The notes under the pieces were generated by a model. It saw nothing but the letters and a program-made list of their open reading frames with translations. It had not been told where the DNA came from and did not search any database. DNA of 64,000 bases, from positions 1 through 64,000 of the forward strand of contig NZ_JAIHLQ010000038.1 in the NCBI RefSeq assembly GCF_019733355.1, in the 5' to 3' direction. Both the position numbers and the translations under genes were made by a program. This document shows positions 57,598 to 64,000 of the stretch, piece after piece (within the stretch, counting starts at the first letter, position 1; each line of letters opens with the position of its first letter). This DNA is from Pseudomonas baetica. Its GTDB lineage: Bacteria > Pseudomonadota > Gammaproteobacteria > Pseudomonadales > Pseudomonadaceae.

Positions 57598-58144
57598 CCA
57601 GCACTGGATGGACCCAGTACGCCAGGCAAGGGTAGACCGGTAGATCTGAAGGGTGGGGAGCTTTTACCTTGCAGAAGCCTGCGTTCGCCAGGCCGTTGAT
57701 GCCCAAGTAGTTATTGGTTTTAAGGCCAAGTCGAATTAGTGAACCTTCCCCACTATATTCGTCGTTGCGGATGATCCGGAACTCAGGAATGCCAATCTGT
57801 ATGCCGGCGGCCCACCCCCAGGCAGTTGCCTCGCCGTCACCGATCTGGACAACTGCGCGGTCCAGTGGAGAGCCAGGGAAGACATCAATGCCGGAGACCG
57901 CGTTGAAAACAGCTCTCTGACCTGCCCCGACATTTCCAGAGAATAAGTGTCGGAACTGTTCAGGAACGGTAGCCAAATGTCCCGCCTCATGCAGGAGTGC
58001 AGAAGCTCGGCAGCGAGGATCAACGTTGATTGATCCCGCAGAAATCTCGCAGTGCTGGGCAAACCCAGTAGCTCCAGGTACTAGCCTGACAGTGATGCCA
58101 ACTTCGTTGAGGAAGTCCATGGTTCGCGTGAGGTACTTGTCCAT
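57569..58144 (-). CDS. Zincin-type protein (HExxH)
   Basis: 191 aa. LLHEAGHLATV contains His52-Glu53-x-x-His56, the zinc site of gluzincin/ImmA-like peptidases. The rest is unlike a named family. It has no signal peptide, so a cytoplasmic peptidase is likely. It is coupled to the HD hydrolase. A peptidase plus alarmone hydrolase pair could be a stress switch, but this is speculation. Confidence 0.65.
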   Translation of the reverse strand: MDKYLTRTMDFLNEVGITVRLVPGATGFAQHCEISAGSINVDPRCRASALLHEAGHLATVPEQFRHLFSGNVGAGQRAVFNAVSGIDVFPGSPLDRAVVQIGDGEATAWGWAAGIQIGIPEFRIIRNDEYSGEGSLIRLGLKTNNYLGINGLANAGFCKVKAPHPSDLPVYPCLAYWVHPVLDASGTHLHG

Positions 58145-58242
58145 CTGAAATCCAATGCGCTAGCTAATGAGGCGGGTAAATAGCAACCGCCGTGTTTGAC
58201 TATAGCGTGGCATGACCTTTGATGTGGCACCACCCTAGTGGG

Positions 58243-58497
58243 TCAGTGGCACGATGAGGCGATTAAACGGATCAATGCCTCCTCAGGGGGAATAACTTCC
58301 CAACGCCGGCCAAGCTTTTGGCCCGCGGTGAACGAGGTGCCCGCGTAGTGCCCCTCCAACCGAGTGATTGTTGTGTAGCGACGGTGAGCCACGTCCTCGA
58401 CGCGAAGGAGGGCGTTTTCACCGGGCTGCATAATGTATTCACCGGGACGAAGCTGATTGGTGGATTTGGTCTGTCGCTGAGAGAGGTCTAGGGACAT
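58243..58497 (-). CDS. Hypothetical protein, 84 aa
   Basis: Small beta-rich soluble protein (LRPGEYIMQPGENALLRVEDVAHRRYTT looks like a short barrel). Not recognised. Confidence 0.55.
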   Translation of the reverse strand: MSLDLSQRQTKSTNQLRPGEYIMQPGENALLRVEDVAHRRYTTITRLEGHYAGTSFTAGQKLGRRWEVIPPEEALIRLIASSCH

Positions 58498-58546
58498 CGA
58501 TTGAGCACCTGCAGATAACCACGTTATCTAGAGCTTAACTATCAAG

Positions 58547-58581
58547 TCCCATATTGCACTCCAAAAGAGGGTGCCAAAAAT
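58547..58581 (-). promoter_or_regulatory. Upstream motif with TTTTTGGCAC
   Basis: TTTTTGGCACCCTCTTTTGG, 17 bp spacing from TTGGCA to ATATGG; the strongest sigma-70-like copy. It lies 50-80 bp before the 84 aa gene, overlapping the end of the 76 aa gene. Confidence 0.5.
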
Positions 58582-58811
58582 CAGGAGGCTACTGGGGAAA
58601 CAATGAAATGAAGGCTGGCATAGGCAGAATTACAATTCCAAACCTCCACTCCGGATTTGCTGAAGTAGGCCCACCCATCACGAATCGTCAGGTCAGCTTC
58701 AGGCCACACAGAGCTGTGACCATTGATGCCTGCCTTGAGAAATGTAGCCTCTTTGCAGCGGGCCAGGTAGACACCGGCCTTCAGCTTGGTTGGTTCATTG
58801 AGTCGACTCAT
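58581..58811 (-). CDS. Hypothetical protein, 76 aa
   Basis: From the ATG at 58811. Small, beta-rich, similar in its first half to the neighbouring 84 aa product in layout only (KLKAGVYLARCKEATFLKAG). Not recognised. Confidence 0.5.
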   Translation of the reverse strand: MSRLNEPTKLKAGVYLARCKEATFLKAGINGHSSVWPEADLTIRDGWAYFSKSGVEVWNCNSAYASLHFIVSPVAS

Positions 58812-58838
58812 CTTTGGGCTCCACAATCATGCGCTGAA

Positions 58839-59081
58839 TCATACCAGCCGGCGCATGACTGCACAGGGAACGCAATTACAGACAGAACCGCCACTGGAGA
58901 AATAAAAGGATGTTGCTTTCGATGATGGCTCACTGGACTCTGCGCCAGAACCAAGGCCGTCCTCAGTAGCTGTACGCTCTTGAGCCTGTGCAGCCAGCTG
59001 GGCCATTACCTGATCGGCGAGGTACTCGAGCAACCCCTTGTGAGGCTGGGTATGAGAACCAATTTGATTGGTTGGGTACAA
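58839..59081 (-). CDS. Hypothetical protein, 80 aa
   Basis: Starts at a TTG with GGAGG 7 bp upstream. It is helical and Gln/Ala-rich at its middle and ends with a Cys pair (SVCNCVPC). A TTCTGGCACAC motif lies 170 bp upstream. Not recognised. Confidence 0.45.
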   Translation of the reverse strand: MYPTNQIGSHTQPHKGLLEYLADQVMAQLAAQAQERTATEDGLGSGAESSEPSSKATSFYFSSGGSVCNCVPCAVMRRLV

Positions 59082-59229
59082 GCTAAATCCTCCATCCGGG
59101 CTTTAGACGCTAATGAGAGCATTTGAAACACCAAAGCTGAGTCACCACCTTCCCGATGCCAGGGTATCGGCCGCACAAAGGCATGCCTTAGAAAGTGTGA
59201 TCTAACCTGAAGCAGCTCAGGTTCAGAGC

Positions 59230-59260
59230 TAGTCTGATAGGCATCAAGGTGTGCCAGAAG
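59230..59260 (-). promoter_or_regulatory. Class A upstream motif (TTCTGGCACAC)
   Basis: TTCTGGCACACCTTGATGCC, before the 80 aa gene; an overlapping frame would start on it and is likely untranslated leader. Confidence 0.4.
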
Positions 59261-59261
59261 C

Positions 59262-59300
59262 AAAAAACCCCCACAACCTGAATAAGGCTGTGAGGGTCCT
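59262..59300 (-). terminator. Terminator of the 177 aa gene
   Basis: Minus strand CCCTCACA...TGTGGGGG with inner CCT/AGG pairing, followed by TTTTTT. Confidence 0.75.
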
Positions 59301-59368
59301 CCCTGCTAGATCAATCAATCTCAGTGCTCGGAACTAAACCGTTGAAGGGCCAGAACATTGCACCAATA

Positions 59369-59902
59369 TCAAGCGGCCAGCTTTGTCGGCTGGCTATGCT
59401 TGGTTTCAATCTTTTGAAACTCTGCAAGCATCTCGCTATACGTCAACGACCCACGTTGATGGGCTTCGATGTGCGCTAGGCGCTCGCAACCTTTTTTCCA
59501 CTCCAGGGTGGCTGACAGTTTGTCGAGAGTGTCTCGTGGCGCGACCCGGGTGAACCCAGATTTAAACGCCTCAAGGACTGCTTCGTCGAGGGTGTCAGTT
59601 GAATAATGGGACATCCATCCTATGTCACGGAACGCAGAGTAACGAAAGCGTCCCGCTTCTGAAGCATCCGGCAAGATCAAAGCCCACGAATCCCCCGATT
59701 CGTTTTGCAAGATCATGCCGAGGCCAAGCTCATCGAGCTCGACATACACCGCCTGTAAATTCTCGTGTCGAACCTCAATTTCCCGGATTAAGGATTTCTC
59801 GAGCGCACAAGGGGTGTCTTTGTTCGATTGGATTGGACGTAACAGTTCGCGCGTAGCCTCGATTTGGTCGAAGTAGTAGTTACGAAAGCTGAATGTGGTC
59901 AT
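59369..59902 (-). CDS. Hypothetical protein, 177 aa
   Basis: From the ATG at 59902 (GGAGATGTACCC upstream). Helical N-terminus, central sheet (GLGMILQNESGDSWALILP) and helical C-terminus. Not recognised. Single gene with its own terminator. Confidence 0.6.
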   Translation of the reverse strand: MTTFSFRNYYFDQIEATRELLRPIQSNKDTPCALEKSLIREIEVRHENLQAVYVELDELGLGMILQNESGDSWALILPDASEAGRFRYSAFRDIGWMSHYSTDTLDEAVLEAFKSGFTRVAPRDTLDKLSATLEWKKGCERLAHIEAHQRGSLTYSEMLAEFQKIETKHSQPTKLAA

Positions 59903-59929
59903 GGGTACATCTCCGAGGAGGGGCATCCA

Positions 59930-60905
59930 TGCCAGAGCATGAGAATGCCCTGGTGGGGTGGTAGGTACGACTCTGCTTGCCTAGGGCGCGCAGCTTGTTA
60001 CGGCGCGCAGCGGCCTGATTAAGCAATAGCTGTGGAGCACCCCAACTCATGAGTTTTCATAGGGTTTCTCTCGCCAGTAGAACGGTGGGCACATTACATA
60101 TACCCGGTGCTCTAAGGCCAGGTTCGGAAGGTGGGAACCAACATTACCTGGCCAAAACCTGGGGATGTCAGGCCTTACCGGAAGGATCCGCTTTTGCGGA
60201 AAGGGTGATCTGTATCGCGTAGCCAGCCACAAAAAGAGCATTAGGCGGAAGCCGATCAGATCAGACATTGCGACGGGTCAAGGAGGAACTCAACGGCAAG
60301 CCGTTGGGGTCCGCACAGCTGGTGAGCTGTGTTCTGCGCAATGGATTTCTCGTTACCGAGGATTTACCCAAAAGCAATGCAATGAGCAAAGCTCCAAGCT
60401 AGGCGCTCATACCTGAAGGAAATGAAAACACCAAGCCTGACGGCAGGATGTGATCTCTACCGTCTGGGGGAAGCACCTTCAAAGAAGGGCAATGCGATCA
60501 TCACCAACAAAAGTCGATGCGATCTGGATGCGTAGGAAGGTCGAAACCTTGCTACGAATTTAGATTGATCTAGCAGTATCTACGCAAAGGAATGGCAGAA
60601 ATAACTGACAGTCCAATGAGTCCCTGCAAACCTGACGGATTAACGTCGAGATAGGTAGGGTGCGCAATCAAGGATTGGGCATAGAACGTGATCTTTTTAG
60701 CACCGCTCGCTCAGGGCCACAAGTCAAAAAACCACCCCAAAATTCAGTGTAGCGGTGGAATGGCATTCGTTGTCGCACCTGGGGCATGAAGATATTGATA
60801 TGAAGTTTGACAGGGATACACGGCATTTTGGCGACCATTGCTTGGGTTGGGATAAGGCGCCAATGGGGTTACGCTAGCTCAGCTGCAGCACAATTTCTCA
60901 AGGAG
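59930..60905. other. Gene-free stretch of about 1 kb
   Basis: No convincing gene. Two adjacent hairpins lie at 60291-60306 (CAACGGC-AA-GCCGTTG) and 60314-60331 (CACAGCT-GGTG-AGCTGTG). The string CCTGACGG occurs at about 60437 and 60643. Another stem AAGGT/ACCTT lies near 60540. The region may contain a structured RNA or a replication/transfer signal. The only frames above 70 codons look like shadows. Confidence 0.35.
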
Positions 60906-60910
60906 CTATC

Positions 60911-61384
60911 ATGGATACATTCAGTGCCGAACCAAAGCCGCCAAAGACAAAGCAATCGATCGCTTGGCTGGTTGCCATCGTAGCTTTCGCTTTGGCGGGA
61001 TTGGTGCCCATGCCTGTTGGGGCTCAGAATCTTCTGACTCTACTGGGACTCGGAGTCTTTGGCTTTGGGGCTGTGATCGGCATTAAGCACGATAGGGCCC
61101 ACGCGAAGTGGCTATCAACTCAACCAGCCTCAGTAGATCCAATGCGTGGATCTCCGAAGCTTCCTCACGTCCCCCAACTCATCGCTTTTTTGATTGGGAT
61201 AGGCTCAATAGGAGCCCTCTGTTATCTGGGGCTCCCACTGAAGGATGGCGGTTTCACCAGCGCAGATTGGTGGCTTCTGCTGCTTAGCATCACTGCCTTG
61301 GGAGGGTTTGGTTATGCCTCGAAAATCCAGAAAAAACACAACAAAGCCTATATGGAATGGCGGAATACCAAACATCCCCTCTAA
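60911..61384 (+). CDS. Four-helix membrane protein, 157 aa
   Basis: Two halves, each with a pair of hydrophobic helices followed by a basic loop ending in KHDRAHAKW and KKHNKAYMEW, an internal duplication. AAGGAG precedes the ATG. Unknown function, inner membrane. Confidence 0.65.
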   Translation: MDTFSAEPKPPKTKQSIAWLVAIVAFALAGLVPMPVGAQNLLTLLGLGVFGFGAVIGIKHDRAHAKWLSTQPASVDPMRGSPKLPHVPQLIAFLIGIGSIGALCYLGLPLKDGGFTSADWWLLLLSITALGGFGYASKIQKKHNKAYMEWRNTKHPL

Positions 61385-61446
61385 GTGCGGTATCCCTTCG
61401 CGAACACATTCAGCTAAGCCCCGCTGGTATACAGCGGGAGCCTTCT

Positions 61447-62820
61447 TCACGCCGCCACTGACTCAATCATTCCAATAGTTGCCTTGGCGTCTTCCAGCTG
61501 CTGGATGATGCGCTCCACGGTGTCGGCTGTGGTCCGATCAGGTCGAAGCTCGCCGAATCGTGGCAGAAACAGGCTGTAGAGGTTTGTTTTCTTGTTGGGC
61601 TTGGTGACGTCGTTGAATGTCACCTTGATGATCGAGTCAATGTAGCGCTCAGGATTGTTGAAAATCTCAAGTCGCAATTCGTCCGAAAAGCCTGAAATGT
61701 TGACCTCCAGCATTCCGCACTCACTCACGCACTCAAGTGCGCCGAACGTCTTCGCATTTTTACCCTTCCCTTTACTCAACCCCTTCACCCGCAGCTCAGC
61801 TGGTGCTTCCATTTTGATCTTGACGCTGAACGGCGAACCACTGGAACCGGTGTCGCGCCAAGGGCCGTCAGGGTGCTTGATGACCGCACCTTCTTTGCCA
61901 TTACGGATATGCACACCAGAGGCGGCATAGGCCTCGTCCAGCGAGTAAACGACCTGTGTGTGAATCAGCCTCACCTTACCGCCGCCCAGATCCTCGACCA
62001 CTTTACCGACTTGCGAGAAGCGCTCTGAGTATGGCGTCAGGCAGCTACCTCGTCGGGTCAGGGACTCCAACGGCACAACGTCCCAGAGGTACGGCACAGG
62101 CACGCAACCAGCTTGGAACGGGGTGCCCTTGTTGACTGACGTAAGCATGCCATTGCCAATCTCACGCGGCAGGATTGCCCCATCTTTTTCCACGAGCATT
62201 TCGCCGTGGTACTGGCCGTCAGGCCAGCTGGCAAAGACCTCACCCAGATCACCGTACAGCTCAAGGGGCCACTCGAAACCAGAACGGCTGATGACGGTTG
62301 CGCCACCGTTTTTAACGGTGAGGGCAAAAAAGGTACCGTCCGCCTTTTCTTGTAGATAGATTCCTCGCGCCCATGGCCAGCTTTCCAGATCTACATCTGA
62401 AGGCAGGCTGCAACGCATGTACGGTACTTCGGGAATGGTAAGCGGCAGAATCTTATTGATTGAGCCCTCAGAGAAACCTGCCCTCGGATCTCGGTGGAGC
62501 ACTCGCCACAGCAGCTCCGAGGATTCTGGAGTGAGGGTATTCAAAGCCGATTGCACTTCACGATTTGCGGCGTCCCCTGAGAGTTGGCGGGTAGCCAAGC
62601 GGTCAAGCATCAGCCAAGTGTCATCGGTGAATACCCCGGTACCGAACACCTCGGAGCGAGCTGGACGCTTGTAGAAGCTGATCAGTGGATTGAGCATGAG
62701 CTTCATCACGCGTTGGAATGTTGGGTCAACCATATAAGTTGTCAGAAGCGCCGACTTCTCGAGCTTGCCGCTTACAGCAGCAACGGTATCAAGGGCACGC
62801 AGGATTTCGCAGGAGTTCAT
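61447..62820 (-). CDS. ATP-dependent DNA ligase
   Basis: 457 aa. The nucleotidyltransferase motifs are in order: I, EKADGTFF with Lys159 as adenylation site; III, QYHGEMLVEKDG; IV, EGAVIKHPDG; V, FSVKIKM. A helical N-terminal 110 residues and an OB domain after motif V (KGLSKGKGKNAKTF onward) complete a phage/T7-like or T4-like ligase. Bacterial hosts use NAD-dependent LigA, so this is an extra enzyme, for plasmid nick sealing. TGGTGGCACAGCT lies upstream. Confidence 0.88.
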   Translation of the reverse strand: MNSCEILRALDTVAAVSGKLEKSALLTTYMVDPTFQRVMKLMLNPLISFYKRPARSEVFGTGVFTDDTWLMLDRLATRQLSGDAANREVQSALNTLTPESSELLWRVLHRDPRAGFSEGSINKILPLTIPEVPYMRCSLPSDVDLESWPWARGIYLQEKADGTFFALTVKNGGATVISRSGFEWPLELYGDLGEVFASWPDGQYHGEMLVEKDGAILPREIGNGMLTSVNKGTPFQAGCVPVPYLWDVVPLESLTRRGSCLTPYSERFSQVGKVVEDLGGGKVRLIHTQVVYSLDEAYAASGVHIRNGKEGAVIKHPDGPWRDTGSSGSPFSVKIKMEAPAELRVKGLSKGKGKNAKTFGALECVSECGMLEVNISGFSDELRLEIFNNPERYIDSIIKVTFNDVTKPNKKTNLYSLFLPRFGELRPDRTTADTVERIIQQLEDAKATIGMIESVAA

Positions 62821-62849
62821 TTAGGCAGTCTCTTTAGATGATGGGATAG

Positions 62850-62880
62850 ATTTTACGGGTGGCTAGCTGTGCCACCAGCG
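62850..62880 (-). promoter_or_regulatory. Class A-like upstream motif of the ligase gene
   Basis: TGGTGGCACAGCTAGCCACC, then GTAAAATC, about 50 bp before the ligase start. Same 13-bp head as at 21.2 kb. Confidence 0.45.
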
Positions 62881-62901
62881 GGAACAGGGCGTCAAAATTC
62901 A

Positions 62902-63549
62902 CTAGGCAGCTCGTGCCAGCAGGCCTGTGTTGATCCCAGTTACTTGAACTTCAGTTCCTACCTGGTGGATTGAACGCAGATGGGCCTTCGCGAACTCCAA
63001 TCCCGTATCACAGTCAATCGCTCGAACAAAAAGGACGGTGTCGTCGCAATCACCTGGGTAGCGAAGCTGATAGTGGTAAATATCACCCGTAGCATCAGCT
63101 ATAAGAATGCACTTTTGGTTCAAGCTGAATAATTCAGCATTGGGAGCGAGCAAAGCCGCGATCGCTTCGGCTTCATCCTTGGGGTAATACCCGAGCGTCA
63201 CTCGAGACTGCCTGCCTGCTGCGTCCTGAAGAGCCACTTCGGTTACACAGCCATACCACTCAACCTGCTCACCACTTGCATGCTCAGCAACCCAGTCCAT
63301 TGCCGAACAGCTATAAGGCCCATTGGCAATATGGTCCAAGCAACCTTGGTAATCATGGTCTGCGATCAGTAAGAAGCTATCAGTATCGGCAACCAATCTG
63401 AAGCCGGGAGCTGTCCCTACATCCATGGCATGGGCATCCAGCAAGGCTTGATCTTGCTCGGGGTGGGCTGACAGGTAGGCGAAATGATTCGGGCCAGCAG
63501 GTGTAAGTAGCTGGCCGAGGGTGCGCAGAACTGGATATGGGCGGGACAT
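62902..63549 (-). CDS. Hypothetical protein, 215 aa
   Basis: ATG at 63549 (TATGGAG upstream). The first part and the second part look like two related beta-rich halves (RLVADTDSFLLIADHDYQG and ...NQKCILIADATGDIYHYQ). Not recognised. It is preceded by a class A motif. Confidence 0.6.
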   Translation of the reverse strand: MSRPYPVLRTLGQLLTPAGPNHFAYLSAHPEQDQALLDAHAMDVGTAPGFRLVADTDSFLLIADHDYQGCLDHIANGPYSCSAMDWVAEHASGEQVEWYGCVTEVALQDAAGRQSRVTLGYYPKDEAEAIAALLAPNAELFSLNQKCILIADATGDIYHYQLRYPGDCDDTVLFVRAIDCDTGLEFAKAHLRSIHQVGTEVQVTGINTGLLARAA

Positions 63550-63574
63550 GAAAAACTCCATATAGGTGGTGGAG

Positions 63575-63605
63575 CCATCTTATGGATGCCGCCGCGTGCC
63601 AGAAG
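63575..63605 (-). promoter_or_regulatory. Class A upstream motif (TTCTGGCACGC)
   Basis: TTCTGGCACGC, 10 bases, ATAAGATGG, about 30 bp before the 215 aa gene. Confidence 0.5.
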
Positions 63606-63719
63606 CCCAGCTCAAGCAGAGCAAGGGGAGCTTTGAAAAAGGGCAGGGGGTTTTGAGTCGCGATGTGAAGGATCAAACCATACACTCGCCCCAGAATAAG
63701 CCACATGTTGCCTGTTGGT

Positions 63720-64000
63720 ATGAGCCAGAACATCCTCATGAGCCGCCGTAGCATCGTCACTGCGGCGATTGCAGCGCCTCTAGCCATGGCTGCACTACCA
63801 GCCTTCGCAAACAATCCAGGTCAACGCGACTGGCGTGCCGTGCTCCTAGACCACGACCGATTCTTGGACCTAGAGCGGCCACAATCAGGAGAAAAAGCCA
63901 GGTTTTACTACTACCGAAAAGGGCAGGGATGGGACCCCCGCGGCTATGCCATCGCTTGCACCATCCTGAGAGACGTTGTCTCGAAGAAAACGGTGCAGAT
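63720..64000 (+). CDS. MepK/DUF882-like peptidase with twin-arginine signal (partial)
   Basis: The visible 93 codons begin MSQNILMSRRSIVTAAIAAP, a Tat signal, with cleavage near ALPAFA. The mature start (LLDHDRFLDLERPQSGEKARFYYY then GYAIACTILRDVV) has the order of YcbK/MepK, an M15-like murein endopeptidase (L.NLHTGE...F). The catalytic zinc residues lie outside the window. It would open peptidoglycan cross-links, fitting a transfer or envelope machine. The start is ATG at 63720; a second ATG at 63738 is possible. Confidence 0.6.
   Translation, partial: MSQNILMSRRSIVTAAIAAPLAMAALPAFANNPGQRDWRAVLLDHDRFLDLERPQSGEKARFYYYRKGQGWDPRGYAIACTILRDVVSKKTVQ

Noticed and set aside
60047..60416. Opposed 73- and 83-codon frames in the gap at 60 kb
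   Set aside because: They overlap each other, lack ribosome sites, and have basic/Pro-rich random-looking composition.
19120..63605. TTCTGGCAC motifs as sigma-54 promoters
   Set aside because: TGGCAC fits the -24 element, but no TTGC or GC occurs at the required -12 spacing in any of the copies checked.
1..64000. tRNA, rRNA, insertion sequences, integrons or resistance genes
   Set aside because: I looked for cloverleaf arms, transposase DDE motifs and terminal repeats by eye and saw none; a profile search would be needed to exclude small or degenerate ones.

Overview
The window looks like part of a very large Pseudomonas-type plasmid (megaplasmid), not a chromosome. It carries an iteron origin with an adjacent replication initiator (38.9-41.4 kb), a parAB partition locus (2.5-4.6 kb), a second ParB-like protein, a PRTRC cassette, a TraU-like transfer protein and a chemosensory operon of the Pil-Chp type. 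There is no rRNA, tRNA or insertion sequence, and most other genes are small proteins I do not recognise. The combination of a RepA of this kind with a plasmid pil/chp-like operon resembles the IncP-2 group of Pseudomonas plasmids. That placement is inference from gene content, not from a search.

Layout. 0-8.2 kb, minus strand: a zinc/toprim primase-like protein, a 1 kb gene-free stretch with structured RNA signals, parB and parA, a long coiled-coil lipoprotein, a second ParB-like regulator under a palindromic operator, and a RusA-like protein. 8.3-18.8 kb, plus strand: one operon of receiver, CheW (PilI), transducer (PilJ), methyltransferase (PilK), giant hybrid kinase (ChpA) and methylesterase (ChpB), ended by a strong terminator. 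18.8-28.1 kb, mostly minus: TraU-like protein, Cys-rich protein, small membrane protein, then plasmid copies of a primary-type sigma factor and of the DNA polymerase sliding clamp, then an operon with a degenerate exonuclease I. 28.2-34.2 kb: PRTRC cassette (ThiF, B, F, C, E, ParB). 34.3-38.8 kb: small envelope and unknown proteins. 38.8-41.4 kb: origin and repA. 41.5-49.9 kb: csrA, rdgC, HTH protein, a second receiver and unknown operons. 50-64 kb: lipoproteins, a ClpP-fold periplasmic protein, ssb, a small-alarmone-hydrolase-like HD protein coupled to a zincin, an ATP-dependent DNA ligase, and the start of a MepK-like peptidase.

The plasmid brings many of its own information-processing parts: initiator, primase, clamp, SSB, ligase, RdgC, RusA-like and ExoI-like proteins, a sigma factor and CsrA. 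Three families of short DNA signals run through the window. (1) A palindrome centred on TTCGCATGCGAA is dense between 1.5 and 18 kb around parAB, including four copies inside chemosensory genes in the same reading frame; it is my candidate parS. (2) Two related upstream motifs (TTCTGGCAC, and GGGCAC-N9-ACTATTAGG) recur before many genes and are candidate promoters or operators for plasmid-encoded regulators such as the sigma factor. (3) Iterons with consensus CGTGnAnCAATCCTnnCT form the origin, and three further copies lie inside distant coding sequences.

Start sites were moved where a ribosome binding site, a signal peptide or one of the upstream motifs showed the longest frame to be wrong.
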